The notes under the pieces are model-generated. The model saw only the letters and a list, made by a program, of their open reading frames with translations, searched no databases and was not told the origin of the DNA. Both the position numbers and the translations under genes were made by a program. A stretch of 64,000 bases of DNA from Larkinella sp049445795 (GTDB lineage Bacteria > Bacteroidota > Bacteroidia > Cytophagales > Spirosomataceae), in NCBI RefSeq assembly GCF_049445795.1, contig NZ_JBMSDT010000024.1, forward strand, positions 1 through 64,000. The letters run 5' to 3'. This document shows positions 33,607 to 44,500 of the stretch, piece by piece (position 1 is the stretch's first letter; every line of letters begins with the position of its first letter).

Positions 33607-34463
33607 TGGCTTCCATCTACCTGCGTGCGCGCATGGAGCTGCTGTTTGCCGGTGGACCGGATGCGCTGGATGTGGAGTTGGTCCTGGAAGCCGGTAGTCT
33701 GACCGGTTTGTATGGCCCATCGGGTTCGGGTAAGACGACGCTCCTCCGGATTCTGGCAGGATTAACGCCCCCCGCGTTCGGGGAAATTCGGGTCGGTGAG
33801 CAAATCTGGTTCGATTCAGCGCAGCGGATTAATTGGCCGCCACAACAGCGAAATGTCGGGATGGTATTTCAGGATGCCGCCCTTTTTCCAAACATGACTG
33901 TCCGACAAAATGTGCAGTTCGCAGCCGGAAACCAACGCGATCCCTTTGTGGACGAACTGCTTGAGCTGGCCGGACTGACGACCTTGGCCGAGCGGAAACC
34001 GGCGACCTTGTCGGGTGGTCAGCGGCAGCGGGTGGCTCTGGTCCGGGCGCTGGCCAGGCGTCCTCAAGTGTTGCTGCTGGACGAACCGTTCTCGGCCCTG
34101 GACGCCGATACCCGCGAGCCGCTGCTGGACGAGCTTCTGCGGTTGCACCAACGGTTTGGGACAACGACAGTTTTGGTAAGCCATCAGCATGAGGAAGTTC
34201 AACGGATTGCGGATCAATGGATTGAACTAAAGCAGGGAAAATTGGTTAGACACGGGCAAAAAAAGCCACCTATACGTACCGGCCTAGCCTATACGATAGA
34301 AGGAAAAATAATCGCAGTCGGAAAGGATCCCAGCCAGGTTTCAATTCAACTACTGACCACGGGCATCGTGATGAACACGCATTCTGATGGTTTCGAATGG
34401 CAAATTGGCGATTTAGTAACCCTGAATGTGGAGCCGGCGACGGTCACTCGCCAGGATCAGTAG
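33606..34463 (+). CDS. modC: Molybdate ABC transporter ATP-binding protein
   Basis: A 285-residue ABC ATPase energising ModB. Walker A is GPSGSGKTT near residue 38, the Q-loop is in MVFQDAALFPN, the signature is LSGGQRQR, Walker B is LLLDEPFSALD and the switch His is VSHQHEEV. A C-terminal MOP/TOBE-like segment (YTIEGKIIAVGKDPSQVS) may sense molybdate. The ATG at 33606 is preferred over one at 33591 because it gives the TAATG overlap with modB. It is followed by a terminator 7 bases downstream, closing the operon. Confidence 0.95.
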   Translation: MASIYLRARMELLFAGGPDALDVELVLEAGSLTGLYGPSGSGKTTLLRILAGLTPPAFGEIRVGEQIWFDSAQRINWPPQQRNVGMVFQDAALFPNMTVRQNVQFAAGNQRDPFVDELLELAGLTTLAERKPATLSGGQRQRVALVRALARRPQVLLLDEPFSALDADTREPLLDELLRLHQRFGTTTVLVSHQHEEVQRIADQWIELKQGKLVRHGQKKPPIRTGLAYTIEGKIIAVGKDPSQVSIQLLTTGIVMNTHSDGFEWQIGDLVTLNVEPATVTRQDQ

Positions 34464-35012
34464 AAAAAGAAAAATCCCCGAAAGTCGGGGATTTTTGCTA
34501 CCATTTTTCTCTGTCCTACCTACCTTACCCCGCGAAGGGTAAGGCTTAAAAAGATCAGTATAACCATTTCATATTATTGTCCGGCAAGCCAAACACAAAA
34601 CTATGAAACCTCTATACCGGCCTTTCCGATTGATCACTTATTTGCAAGCGAAAATTTTAAATATCGTTACTCCAACGCATTCAAGGAAGGCGAAATCATT
34701 TATGACAACCAGCTACCCGGTTGCTGCTTTTCTTCCAATCAAGGTTGGAGGTGAAATCAAACGCGAAACTACCAGAAATTCAGCAGCAGTACTAACTCGG
34801 ATCGAGTAGCATGACAGGGGAATTCATCAAGTTCATACACGTCAAGTATTTATATTAATGCCTAAAAGTAATCGGTTTGTCTGGTAAATGCAAGGTAAAT
34901 CAAACTTTTTTGAAATATTTGAAAGACTTTTTTATGATCATTTTTAGTAAATCTCTCATTGGAATCACAAATTTAGTGAGGAAAATTGATTACTTATTCA
35001 ATTTTTGAAATC
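34464..35012. other. 549-base gap after modABC
   Basis: Contains the modABC terminator at 34471-34497 and then an AT-rich stretch. An open frame at 34603-34809 would encode 68 residues with no recognisable motif and no hydrophobic segment; I do not accept it as a gene. No RNA gene or long repeat was recognised. The 3' part before the metallo-hydrolase start is very AT-rich and presumably holds its promoter. Confidence 0.5.
34471..34497 (+). terminator. Rho-independent terminator of modABC
   Basis: AAAATCCCCG and CGGGGATTTT form a perfect 10-bp stem around a short AAAGT loop, followed by TTG. It begins 7 bases after the modC stop codon. Confidence 0.88.
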
Positions 35013-35849
35013 ATGCAACTACATACAATTGATACCGGATTTTTCAAGCTTGATGGGGGAGCGATGTTCGGCGTCGTTCCGAAGGTACTCTGGAATAACC
35101 TTAATCCGGCCGACGAACGGAACTTGTGTACGTGGGCGATGCGGTGTCTGCTGGTGGAAGACCGCGACCGTCTGATGTTGGTCGATACCGGGCTGGGCGA
35201 TAAGCAGGATGCCCGGTTTTTCAGTTACTACGAACCGCACGGCGATGCATCCCTGCTGGGCTCTATTCAGCAGGCCGGTTATTCACCCAAAGAAGTGACA
35301 GACGTGTTTCTAACGCATCTGCATTTCGACCATGTGGGCGGAGCGGTCCGGCGGCAGGCTGATCTGTTAGTGCCTACTTTTCCAAATGCAACGTACTGGA
35401 GTCATAGTGCGCACTGGCGGTGGGCCATCGATCCGAATCCTCGTGAAAAGGCGTCGTTTTTGAAAGAGAACATTGAACCTTTGCAGGCAAGCGGGCAGTT
35501 ACGGTATTGGGACCAGGATGCTTTTCCGTTTCCGGAAATTGATTTGTTACCGGTCGATGGACATACGGAGAAGATGACCCTACCGGTTTTTCGGGTCAAA
35601 AACCGGATTGTGGCGTATGTCGCCGATCTGATTCCATCGTCGGCCCACCTGGCTTTGCCCTGGATCATGGGCTACGACGTTCGACCGCTGCTGACGATGC
35701 AGGAAAAAGCCGATTTATTGAAAAAAGCCGCCGACGAAAACTGGGTTCTGGTGTTTGAACACGATCCGGTTGTTGAAGCGGCTACCGTTGAAGCCACCCA
35801 AAAAGGCTTCCGAATTCGCGATAAAGGACCGCTGAACGCGTTATTGTAA
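35013..35849 (+). CDS. MBL-fold metallo-hydrolase
   Basis: A 278-residue metallo-beta-lactamase-fold hydrolase. The zinc motif THLHFDHVGGA (HxHxDH) is near residue 105, an early LMLVDTGLGDKQ strand precedes it, and later histidines lie in DGHTEKMTL and FEHDPVVE. The layout resembles quorum-quenching-lactonase or AttM-like and general MBL hydrolases; the substrate cannot be assigned. The ATG at 35013 (MQLHTIDTGFFKLDGG) is preferred over a TTG nine codons upstream. It probably forms a two-gene unit with the patatin gene 25 bases downstream. Confidence 0.9.
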   Translation: MQLHTIDTGFFKLDGGAMFGVVPKVLWNNLNPADERNLCTWAMRCLLVEDRDRLMLVDTGLGDKQDARFFSYYEPHGDASLLGSIQQAGYSPKEVTDVFLTHLHFDHVGGAVRRQADLLVPTFPNATYWSHSAHWRWAIDPNPREKASFLKENIEPLQASGQLRYWDQDAFPFPEIDLLPVDGHTEKMTLPVFRVKNRIVAYVADLIPSSAHLALPWIMGYDVRPLLTMQEKADLLKKAADENWVLVFEHDPVVEAATVEATQKGFRIRDKGPLNALL

Positions 35850-35874
35850 GAAACAACCACCCAGATCGATCGGA

Positions 35875-36642
35875 ATGACATTTGGTTTAGTACTTTCCGG
35901 AGGAGGTGCTCGGGGAATTGCACACCTGGGCGTGTTGAAGGGCTTGCTGGAAGCCGGTTTTTCGTTTAGCCAGCTTGCCGGAACGAGCGCAGGCGCTATC
36001 GTTGGCTCTCTGTTTGCTTACGGCTATTCCCCGGATGAAATCCTGAAAATTATTGAAACGACCCCGTTCTACCGGCACGTTCGCCCGGCTTTTACCCGCA
36101 TGGGACTGCTGCGGCTTGATAAAGCGGAAACCCTGTACCGAACCTACCTGCCGGAAGATCGGTTTGAGACTCTTCCGATTCCGTTGCATGTGGTTGCGAC
36201 GAACCTGACGGAAGGAACCTTGGCGGTTTTTGACACCGGAGAACTGGTTCGTCCGGTGCTGGCATCCTGTTGTTTGCCTGGTATTTTTGAGCCGTATTGG
36301 ATCAACAAGCAACAGTATGTTGACGGAGCGGTTTTAAACAACATGCCGGTTGAAGTAATTGAACAAAAAGTAGATTTTATCGTCGGGAGTCACTGCAATC
36401 CGTTTGTTTCGCATAAACCGCTTACGTCCATGAAGGGTGTTCTGGAACGCAGCCTGGTTCTGGCGGTCCGGAGCAAGACAAACGAACGACTGGCCCGCTG
36501 TAACCTCCTGATCGAACCGCCCGAACTGAGCCGGTTTGACGTGTTTGACTGGCGACGCGCCCGTGAACTGTTTCGGCTGGGGTATCAGCACGTTCGGGCG
36601 CTGGAACCGCAACTCGTCAAAATTGCTGAATCCGCCCAGTAA
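35875..36642 (+). CDS. Patatin-like phospholipase/esterase
   Basis: A 255-residue patatin-fold serine hydrolase. The oxyanion hole is GGGARG (residues 9-14), the nucleophile is Ser38 in GTSAG, and the catalytic Asp is in YVDGAVLNN near residue 150. There is no signal peptide or barrel domain, so it is a cytoplasmic or peripheral lipase of the RssA/YchK-like size class. It follows the metallo-hydrolase gene and ends at a bidirectional terminator shared with the convergent SusCD pair. Confidence 0.93.
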   Translation: MTFGLVLSGGGARGIAHLGVLKGLLEAGFSFSQLAGTSAGAIVGSLFAYGYSPDEILKIIETTPFYRHVRPAFTRMGLLRLDKAETLYRTYLPEDRFETLPIPLHVVATNLTEGTLAVFDTGELVRPVLASCCLPGIFEPYWINKQQYVDGAVLNNMPVEVIEQKVDFIVGSHCNPFVSHKPLTSMKGVLERSLVLAVRSKTNERLARCNLLIEPPELSRFDVFDWRRARELFRLGYQHVRALEPQLVKIAESAQ

Positions 36643-36651
36643 TACAAATGA

Positions 36652-36680
36652 AAAAGCCCTTCCAGAACGGAAGGGCTTTT
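36652..36680. terminator. Bidirectional terminator between patatin and SusD genes
   Basis: AAAAGCCCTTCC and GGAAGGGCTTTT form a perfect 12-bp stem with a 5-base loop; A and T runs on both sides allow function in both directions. It lies 9 bases after the patatin stop and 23 bases after the SusD stop on the opposite strand. Confidence 0.9.
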
Positions 36681-36703
36681 CGTTGAAGTGGGCTGGAAGT
36701 GCC

Positions 36704-38065
36704 TCAATAACCCGGATTCTGAACAAGCTCTTTGTTCGTATCGATTTCGCGTTGCGGAATCGGCAAGACCAGGTTATTGGCCGTAGCGGGCGTGGTGCCG
36801 ATGCTGGCACCGGTTCGTTTGACGTCAGGCAGCAGGTTTCCTTCAAATGCCAGTTCCAGCCGCCGTTCGCGCAGGATGGCATCCAGCGTGAGTTGTGCCT
36901 GGGTGAGCGGTGTTGCTTTCGCGCGGTTCCGAATCCGGTTGATATCTTCCAGGGGCGTAGCGCCGATGGTTGTGTTCAGCCGGAAATTAGCTTCGGCGCG
37001 GATCAGGTACATTTCGGCCAGCCGCACGACGGGAACATCCCCAAACTGGTCGTTGAACTTGCTGGTGAACGTATTGATGGTCGCCCGGTTGATAAACTGC
37101 CCGCGTACATCAGCCGTTTCGTACAATTGCAGGAATGCTTGCTGTAACCGGATGTCGCCCCGGCCCTGGTTCAACGAAGACGCAAAAAACGTGTTCAGAT
37201 CATTCACCCCATCCTGTTCGGAAATGGCAATCCGGAAGATCACCTCGGATAGGTTTCCGGCGGTTCCGTCCGTGAACACTTCGGCAAAAGTGGCTCCCAG
37301 GGCATAAGTTCCGGACGTGATCACCCGGTTAGCGGCATCGCGGGCCTGGGCGTAATTCCGTTGCTGGAGATACACCCGGGCGAGCAGTGCTTGAGCTGCC
37401 CCTTTGGTTGCAAAGGCGGTTCCGTTTTCCTGCTCTTCGGGTAGCAGGGTTTCGGCCTGCGTCAGATCGGCCAGGACCTGTGTATACACCTCTGCAACGG
37501 TATTGCGGGCCCGGTAATCGTCGTCGGAAATAGCGTCGGTCGGTTCCAGCACAAGCGGTACACCCGGGTTCTGGCCCGGGGTTCCATCACCCCAGTCTTT
37601 GGCAAACGCTCTCACGAGTTCGAAGTAAATGGCTCCCCGGATAAAGCGGGCCTGGCCTTCGATGTTCCCCCGGTTGGCTTCACCTACCTTGTCGAGGGCC
37701 GACAGCACGTTGTTGGCGCGGTTGATGGCGTTGTAACCGTCAAGCCAGAAATCCCGCACCACGGTGTTGGAGGTGGTAACCGCCCGCTGGGATAGTTCGT
37801 TGAGCGTCGAGAACGTTCCGGCGAAAACCACATCGCGGTTGTTGCCGAGCAATTCACTGGTATACTGAATCCCTCCGCCGTAGAGGTTAATATCGCTCAG
37901 GCCGTCGTAGGCGCCGGTCAGTGTAATGATCACATCCTGCTCCGTGTTCAGCGCCTGGCTAGCCTCGATGCTTTGGGTGGGCTGCACATCCAGACGGTCG
38001 TCACAGGCGGTCGTGAGCAGGGCGCTCAGGCCGATGCAAAACCAAATTTTTACGGATCTATTCAT
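36704..38065 (-). CDS. SusD/RagB-family outer membrane nutrient-binding lipoprotein
   Basis: A 453-residue SusD-like lipoprotein. The ATG at 38065 (MNRSVKIWFCIGLSALLTTAC) gives a lipobox LTTAC; the upstream in-frame M would add 11 polar residues overlapping the spacer after SusC. The tetratricopeptide-like helical core (RFIRGAIYFELVRAF, ALLARVYLQQRNYAQARDAA) and the C-terminal EMYLIRAEANFRL and RRLELAFEGNLLPDVKRTG motifs are characteristic. It caps the SusC transporter 33 bases upstream in the same operon and binds the glycan or peptide substrate at the cell surface. Confidence 0.95.
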   Translation of the reverse strand: MNRSVKIWFCIGLSALLTTACDDRLDVQPTQSIEASQALNTEQDVIITLTGAYDGLSDINLYGGGIQYTSELLGNNRDVVFAGTFSTLNELSQRAVTTSNTVVRDFWLDGYNAINRANNVLSALDKVGEANRGNIEGQARFIRGAIYFELVRAFAKDWGDGTPGQNPGVPLVLEPTDAISDDDYRARNTVAEVYTQVLADLTQAETLLPEEQENGTAFATKGAAQALLARVYLQQRNYAQARDAANRVITSGTYALGATFAEVFTDGTAGNLSEVIFRIAISEQDGVNDLNTFFASSLNQGRGDIRLQQAFLQLYETADVRGQFINRATINTFTSKFNDQFGDVPVVRLAEMYLIRAEANFRLNTTIGATPLEDINRIRNRAKATPLTQAQLTLDAILRERRLELAFEGNLLPDVKRTGASIGTTPATANNLVLPIPQREIDTNKELVQNPGY

Positions 38066-38098
38066 AGGAAGAAAATGCTTTTTGGAAATGTCAATCAA

Positions 38099-41000
38099 TT
38101 AAAACCCGATGTTAATACCTCCCGTGATGGTGCGGGCCTGGGGCGCTGAGTAAAAATCATACCCTTGCGCAATGTTGGTCACGGTATCGTCCGCATTGAC
38201 CTCTGGATCCCAGCCTGAATAATCCGTAAACGTCAGCAGGTTTTGCCCTGACACAAAAAACCGGACGGAATTCAGTTTGATCCGGCTGATGAGTGTTTTC
38301 GGAAGGTTGTATGACAACGTGGCCGTCCGCAAACGAACAAAAGAGCCATCCTGGATGTATCGGCTGGATGCCTGCGAGCCATTGGCCCGGTAGAACCGTG
38401 CTTCCGGAACATTGGTGTTCGGGTTTTCGGGAGTCCACGCGGCTAGCTGATCGGCGGTTTGGTTGTCTTCGTAAATGCCGTTCGCGGAAGAGTATTGGCC
38501 CACACCGAAGAAGTTGATTTTATTCCCAAATACGCCGTTGAAGAAGACGCTCAGACTAAATCCTTTGTAGGAGAACGTGTTGGTGACGCCACCGGTCCAT
38601 TTCGGCAGCGGGCTGCCTATCACCACCCGTTCGGCCTGGTTGTACACATTGGTTGTCGATCGGTCGATGGTTCCGTCCGCGTTGGGCCGGTTGCGATACC
38701 AGAGCGCGTTGCCGTTGGCCGGGTCAACACCGGCATACTCCCGGGTAAAGAACACGCCCAGGGGCTGACCTTCGACTGCCCGGCTCATGGCCTGAAAACC
38801 GCCTTCGATAATCTGGCCCTGCAAATCGGTAATCTTGTTGCGGTTGGAGGCAAAGTTGAGGCTGGTATTCCAGCGGAACGCACCCACCAGGTTTTCGGTG
38901 TTCAGGACGAATTCGAAACCTTTGTTGGTCAGGCTACCAATGTTTCGGAACTGGGACGAGAAACCGCTCGTTCCGGGCACGTTCACGTTCAGCAACAGCC
39001 CCGAAGTCCGCTTGTCGTAATAGTCGATTTCCCCGTTGATCCGGTTATTCAGAAAGCCAAAATCGACGCCTACATCAAACTGGTCAGTGGTCTCCCACTT
39101 CAAATCCGGGTTGGCAAGCTGGGAGGGGCGCTGGCCCGGCAAACCGGCGTAATTGGCATCCCCGATGAAAAGACCCAACTGCGGGAAGTTGTCGATTTCA
39201 GCGTTCCCCGTCCGGCCGAAGCTGGCCCGGAGTTTCAGGAAGCTCACGACGTTGTTGTTGCGCAGAAATTCTTCTTCGCTGATGACCCAACCCGCCGAAA
39301 CCGCCGGGAAAAAACCGTAGCGACTGTTACGACCGAAGCGGGAAGAACCGTCGATCCGGGCGCTGGCGCTCAACAAATACCGATCGGCAAACTTGTAGTT
39401 GGCCCGGGCAAAATACGACAGGAAGCGGTAGTTGGTTTGCTCCGACGTTCCGCCACTGATCAGGGCCGCGCTGGCGATCTGCCGGTAAGCATCCGACGGG
39501 AAATCCCGGCCTTCCACCTGATTAAGTTTGCGTTGCCACTGTTGATAGGACATCCCCAGGGTAGCATCCAGTGCGTGACGGCCAAAGAGGGTGTTGTACG
39601 TGAAGAAATTGTTGGTGTTGTAGTTTTCAACCCGGTTGTACCGATCTTGGCCCAGCCCCTGCGGAGCGCTGGAATTGCGGGCGGTTTTGCTGTTCCAGTA
39701 GCGTTCTTCCTGCTGGTTGAGCACGTCCAGACCGAATTCGGTCCGGAAAGTCAGTCCTTTGGCAATGGCAAGCTGGCCGTACAGACTACTGATGTTGCGG
39801 TAGACGGTTGTATTGAATGTAAAGTTACCGACATTGATGATAGGGTTATAGTAAAGAGGTAAACTGGGGTCGCCGGGTGGCGTTCCGATTGGCAACCCGG
39901 TTTCGGGATCGGTAGAGGGCGTCAGTGGGACGAGGGCGTTGATCTGCATCGGGTTGTCGAACTGGCGGTCGCCGGAGAGCCGTTTGTTCAGCGTCCGGGT
40001 CAATCCCATGTTCAACCCGACCCGTACCCGGTTGGATACCTGGTGGTCGAGGTTAATCCGGCCGGTATACCGCGTCAAGGCATTCCCGATCAAAACTCCT
40101 TTCTGATCCAGAAGCTGACCGGAGATGTAAAACGAGGTTTTATCGTTGCCGCCGTTAAGGTTCAGATCGTATTGCTGGAACGGTGCATCCTGAAAGGCCA
40201 GATCGCCCCATTTAGTATCGACCTGATTGGGCGTACCGAAGGTGCCAAGCGACTGGGCATTGAAGAAATCTTCAATGTACGTTGAGTACGAATCCGGATC
40301 TTCCTGCGGGGTGCCATCGATCCGGTCGCGGTTAGCAGCCGCCCGCCGGTAAAAATCGACGTATTCCTGCGCATTCATAAACCGTACTTTCCGGGTGGGT
40401 TCACTCGAACCGTACTGCGCCCCGAAGTTAACGTTGGTCCGGCCCGCTTTCCCTTTTTTGGTCGTAATCAGCACGACGCCGTTGGCCGCCCGCGAACCAT
40501 AAATAGCCGCAGCCGAGGCATCCTTCAGAATTTCGACGGATTCAATATCCTGCGGGTTGATGTCCGTTAATGGATTGGTCGGTGCGGCATTAATACTCAG
40601 GTTTTCGGTCGTAACCGGAATACCGTCGATCACATACAACGGTTGGTTGGAAGCCGAAACCGACGACTGCCCCCGCACATTGATCCGGATGGCCTGACCA
40701 AGTTTCCCCGTTCCGGCGTTGACCTGCACCCCGGCGGCTTTTCCCTGAAGGGCCTGGTCGAAGGTCGTTACGGGCTGATCCTGAATGTCGCTTGGCCGGA
40801 TTTTGGCAATATTACCCGTCAGTTCCCGCTTGATTTGAGAACCGAAACCCGTAACGACTACTTCATTCAGATTTTTTACATCGGATTGCAGAACAATGTT
40901 GATGGTGGTACGCTCTCCGACGACTTGTTCGGTAGACGTGAAACCGATAAAGCTAAAAACAAGCGTGGCGTTCCCACTAACGGATATCCGGTAATCACCG

Positions 41001-41176
41001 GTTTCGTTGGTTAATGTGCCCTGTGAGCGCCCTTTGACGGTTACCGACACACCCGGTAGCGGACTGCCATCATCGGAAGACGTTACACGACCAGTCACGA
41101 GACGGTCCTGAGCATAACCCTCGGCTGTGGTAAAAAGTACCCACAGGAAGAGTCCAAATCTTAATAGTTTGTTCAT
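38099..41176 (-). CDS. SusC/RagA-family TonB-dependent outer membrane transporter
   Basis: A 1025-residue SusC-like transporter. A signal peptide (FGLFLWVLFTTAEGYAQ) is followed by a carboxypeptidase-regulatory-like domain with the SPLPGVSVTVKG-type motif. The plug carries NEVVVTGFGSQIKRELTGN and VEILKDASAAAIYGSRAANG, and a long barrel ends with ARTITGGINIGF. It is paired with the SusD-like gene 33 bases downstream and is divergent from a second SusC. No glycosidase, sulfatase or regulator gene is adjacent, so the imported substrate cannot be inferred. Confidence 0.96.
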   Translation of the reverse strand: MNKLLRFGLFLWVLFTTAEGYAQDRLVTGRVTSSDDGSPLPGVSVTVKGRSQGTLTNETGDYRISVSGNATLVFSFIGFTSTEQVVGERTTINIVLQSDVKNLNEVVVTGFGSQIKRELTGNIAKIRPSDIQDQPVTTFDQALQGKAAGVQVNAGTGKLGQAIRINVRGQSSVSASNQPLYVIDGIPVTTENLSINAAPTNPLTDINPQDIESVEILKDASAAAIYGSRAANGVVLITTKKGKAGRTNVNFGAQYGSSEPTRKVRFMNAQEYVDFYRRAAANRDRIDGTPQEDPDSYSTYIEDFFNAQSLGTFGTPNQVDTKWGDLAFQDAPFQQYDLNLNGGNDKTSFYISGQLLDQKGVLIGNALTRYTGRINLDHQVSNRVRVGLNMGLTRTLNKRLSGDRQFDNPMQINALVPLTPSTDPETGLPIGTPPGDPSLPLYYNPIINVGNFTFNTTVYRNISSLYGQLAIAKGLTFRTEFGLDVLNQQEERYWNSKTARNSSAPQGLGQDRYNRVENYNTNNFFTYNTLFGRHALDATLGMSYQQWQRKLNQVEGRDFPSDAYRQIASAALISGGTSEQTNYRFLSYFARANYKFADRYLLSASARIDGSSRFGRNSRYGFFPAVSAGWVISEEEFLRNNNVVSFLKLRASFGRTGNAEIDNFPQLGLFIGDANYAGLPGQRPSQLANPDLKWETTDQFDVGVDFGFLNNRINGEIDYYDKRTSGLLLNVNVPGTSGFSSQFRNIGSLTNKGFEFVLNTENLVGAFRWNTSLNFASNRNKITDLQGQIIEGGFQAMSRAVEGQPLGVFFTREYAGVDPANGNALWYRNRPNADGTIDRSTTNVYNQAERVVIGSPLPKWTGGVTNTFSYKGFSLSVFFNGVFGNKINFFGVGQYSSANGIYEDNQTADQLAAWTPENPNTNVPEARFYRANGSQASSRYIQDGSFVRLRTATLSYNLPKTLISRIKLNSVRFFVSGQNLLTFTDYSGWDPEVNADDTVTNIAQGYDFYSAPQARTITGGINIGF

Positions 41177-41560
41177 AGGATGAAATAAAATGTGAAATTA
41201 GATAGGTTCAAAAGTTTGTAAAAATACTAAATGGTATCTGGTTAGAAAAATTTCGTTTAGACTACGGCTTGTGGAATATTGTTTGGTCAATGCTTTTCAA
41301 GAAAAAAATCATATTCTATCCCTGGAATTTAACTTGTGCTTGTCGGTTGCTTAAAAAAGGATCTCTTTTTTAAATCTGCCACAACGAATGGGCAAGAAAC
41401 TGCGTCTTTATGGATGTAACATTATTTTTCAATTGGTATACATTGAATAAAGCCTCTTCGACGTTAACTATGTTGAAAAATAACTATATTGAACGTTGAA
41501 TTCCCCAAAACGGGCTGTAGCTGGCCATTCCTAGTCCATTTATTACCCAGTGACCTGTAG
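41177..41560. other. 384-base gap between two divergent SusC genes
   Basis: AT-rich intergenic DNA that must hold both SusC promoters. Near the right end two related words, TTAACTATGTTGAA (41464-41477) and ATAACTATATTGAA (41481-41494), form a direct repeat bracketed by ACGTT/AACGTT, a possible regulator site about 70 bases before the second SusC. No gene is seen. No sigma-factor or anti-sigma gene is present, which is unusual given that many SusCD loci have one. Confidence 0.45.
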
Positions 41561-44500
41561 ATGAGAAAACATTTTACCTTATTTAGCTTCTGGTGTGTAC
41601 TCCTTATCCTGACGGGAAGTTTGGCCTTTGGGCAGGCTCGCCGGGTGACGGGGCGGGTAACCGCAGTGCAGGACGGCTCCACCATCCCCGGTGTAAACGT
41701 CGTGGTCAAAGGAACCACCATCGGGGTAAGCACCGATGCCGATGGGAATTACACCATCAATGTCCCCGACGACCGCAATGTGCTGACGTTTTCGTCCATT
41801 GGCCTGGTAGCCCAGGATGTCACCATCGACCGGCGCTCCGTCATCAACATTCAGATGGCCGAGTCTGTCAACGAACTGGCCCAGGTGGTCGTTACGGGCT
41901 ATAACTCCGTTCAGAAGAAGGATATTACCGGTTCGATGGTTTCGGTAACCAGCGAACGGTTTAAAGAAATACCAGTCACGAGCTTCGACCAGGCGCTGCA
42001 AGGCCAGGCTGCGGGTGTCCTCGTCACGCAGTCGTCCGGAACACCCGGGGGCGGCATTACGGTCCGGGTCCGGGGAAGCACGTCCATTACGGCCAGCAAC
42101 CGCCCGTTGTTCATTGTCGATGGCGTACCGGTGGAGGACGAACGGCTATCGGGCCGGGACTTCGGCGGTCAGAACGACAACGCTTTCTCGTTGCTGAACC
42201 CCAACGACATTGAATCCATCCAGGTCCTGAAAGATGCTTCCGCCAAAGCCATTTACGGTTCGCGGGCGGCCAATGGCGTGGTACTGATTACGACCAAAAA
42301 AGGAAAAGCCAATCAGAAAACGACCTTTGTGGCCGATGTCCAGCGGGGAATGACCGAAATCGTCAGACGCCCGGATCTGTTGAACTCGACCGAACTCCTT
42401 GAACTGCAACGCGAAGCCGTCATCAATGCCGGTCAGAATCCGGACAAACTGGGTTTGATCAAAGGCGTTACCGACGGCGTGAATACCGACTGGGTCGACG
42501 CGGTTTTGCGGAAAGGGCTCTACCAGCAATACCAGCTCTCGGCTTCGGGCGGAAACGAAAAAACGCATTTTTACCTCAGTGGCAGCTACCGCGACGAAGA
42601 AGGCATTCAACTCAACAACCGATTTACCCGGATGTCGGGCAAGCTCAGCTTTGATCATAAAGCCAATTCGGCCCTGTCATTCGGAACCGACCTGACCCTC
42701 TCGCGGGTGCTGAACAAGCGGGTGAAAGGGGACAACTTTCTGGACGGCGTGTATTCTGGTGCCGTGAAATCCCTGCCTTTTTATGCCCCTTACAACGAAC
42801 AGGGGCAACTTTACGGCCCCAGTGACCCCAACTACGCCGGTTTTCCAAACTTTAACCCGGTTGCGCAGGCGCTTCTGCCCCGGTTCGATACCTATACGAT
42901 CAAGATGCTGGGCGGTTTGTGGGCCGAATATGAACTGTTGCAAAACCTCCGGTTTCGGTCGAAAGTCAGCGTCGATTACAACCAGGTGACGGAAGACCAG
43001 TTCGAGTCGTCGGCCACGGCCATCGGCGGGTATCTGGAAAGTGTCGGCGGACAGGGTTACGGTGTGTTCAGCACCGCCAACCTCAGCACGTTCATTAATA
43101 CCAACACGCTGACCTACAATTTTCTGCTGAACGAAAAACATCGGTTCAATGCCCTGGCCGGACTGGAAATTTTGCAACGGAGAGAGCGCAGCAGCAGCGT
43201 TCAGGGGCGGTTATTTCCGAGTGACGATTTTACCTACATCACCTCCGCCGGGATTGTGGACAACGGAAGCTCAGGCTACCTCCAGAGCGGGTTGATCTCG
43301 ACGTTCGGCGAATTTCGGTATGATTACGACGACCGGTACCTGGCCACGGTGACGGCCCGTTACGACGGCTCCTCCCGGTTTGGAAAGGACCGACAATTTG
43401 GCTTATTCCCCTCCGTATCGGTGGGCTGGCGGATTTCACAGGAAAAATTCATGGAGCCGCTCCGGTTTGTGAACGACCTGAAACTGCGGGCCAGTTTTGG
43501 GTATACCGGCAACGAGCGAATTGGGGATTACCAGTTTCTGGGAACCTGGGCCGCCGTCACCTACAGTGGCGCTTCCGGGTTGGGGCCCGATGCCCTGGCC
43601 AACCCGTTGCTGCAATGGGAGCGAACCCGCGAGGCCAATCTGGGGTTGGACGCCAATCTGTTCAACGGACGGCTGAATGTGTCGCTGGATGTTTACGATA
43701 ACCTGACCGACCGGCTCCTGTTCGCCCAGCCGATTCCGGCGACCACCGGTTTTGGTACGGTGCAGGGCAATATTGGAAAAATCTCCAACCGGGGAATCGA
43801 ATTGATGGTTTCGACGGTCAATATCGACCGGGGCGGTTTTCGCTGGAACACCGACCTGAACCTTTCGCACAACCGCAATGAAGTGGTTGAGCTTGCCAAC
43901 GATGGACCGCTGTTTCGGGGTTACACGGCCAATGGGGTCGGTAGTACAAACGTCGTGTTGCAGGGGCATCCACTGGGCTCATTCTGGGGCTTGAAGTTCC
44001 TGGGCGTCGACCCGGCCACGGGCGATGCCATTTATGATGACCTCAACGGGGATGGCCGAATCTCCCCCGACGACGGACAGGTCATCGGGAATGCCCAGCC
44101 CAAGCTGTTTGGCGGCTTGAACAACCGGATTTCCTACAAAGGATTTGACCTGACGGTGTTTTTACAAGGCTCATACGGCAATAAAATGCTGAACTTCACG
44201 AGTGTCAGCACGATCAATACGGGGGCCGATCTCCAGACAAACCAGTCGCGGAAAGCGCTCGAACGCTGGCAAAAACCGGGTGACATTACCAGTGTACCGC
44301 GCTATGTGTACCAGGATAGCTACAATAATTACCACAGCAGCCGGTTTCTGGAAGACGGTTCGTATCTGCGGTTGAAAAACCTGACTCTGGGCTACAATTT
44401 GCCTAAAAAGTACGTCGAACGCTTCCGGATCGTGTCGGGAGCCCGTATCTATGCGTCGGCCACCAACCTCTGGACCTGGACCCGGTACAGCGGTCCCGAT

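Noticed and set aside
34603..34809. Possible 68-residue gene after modABC
   Set aside because: No motif, membrane segment or homologue-like pattern, and its composition is intergenic.
38459..39862. Long open frame antisense to the first SusC (about 467 codons)
   Set aside because: It mirrors codon positions of SusC, has no signal peptide or family pattern, and SusC is unambiguous.
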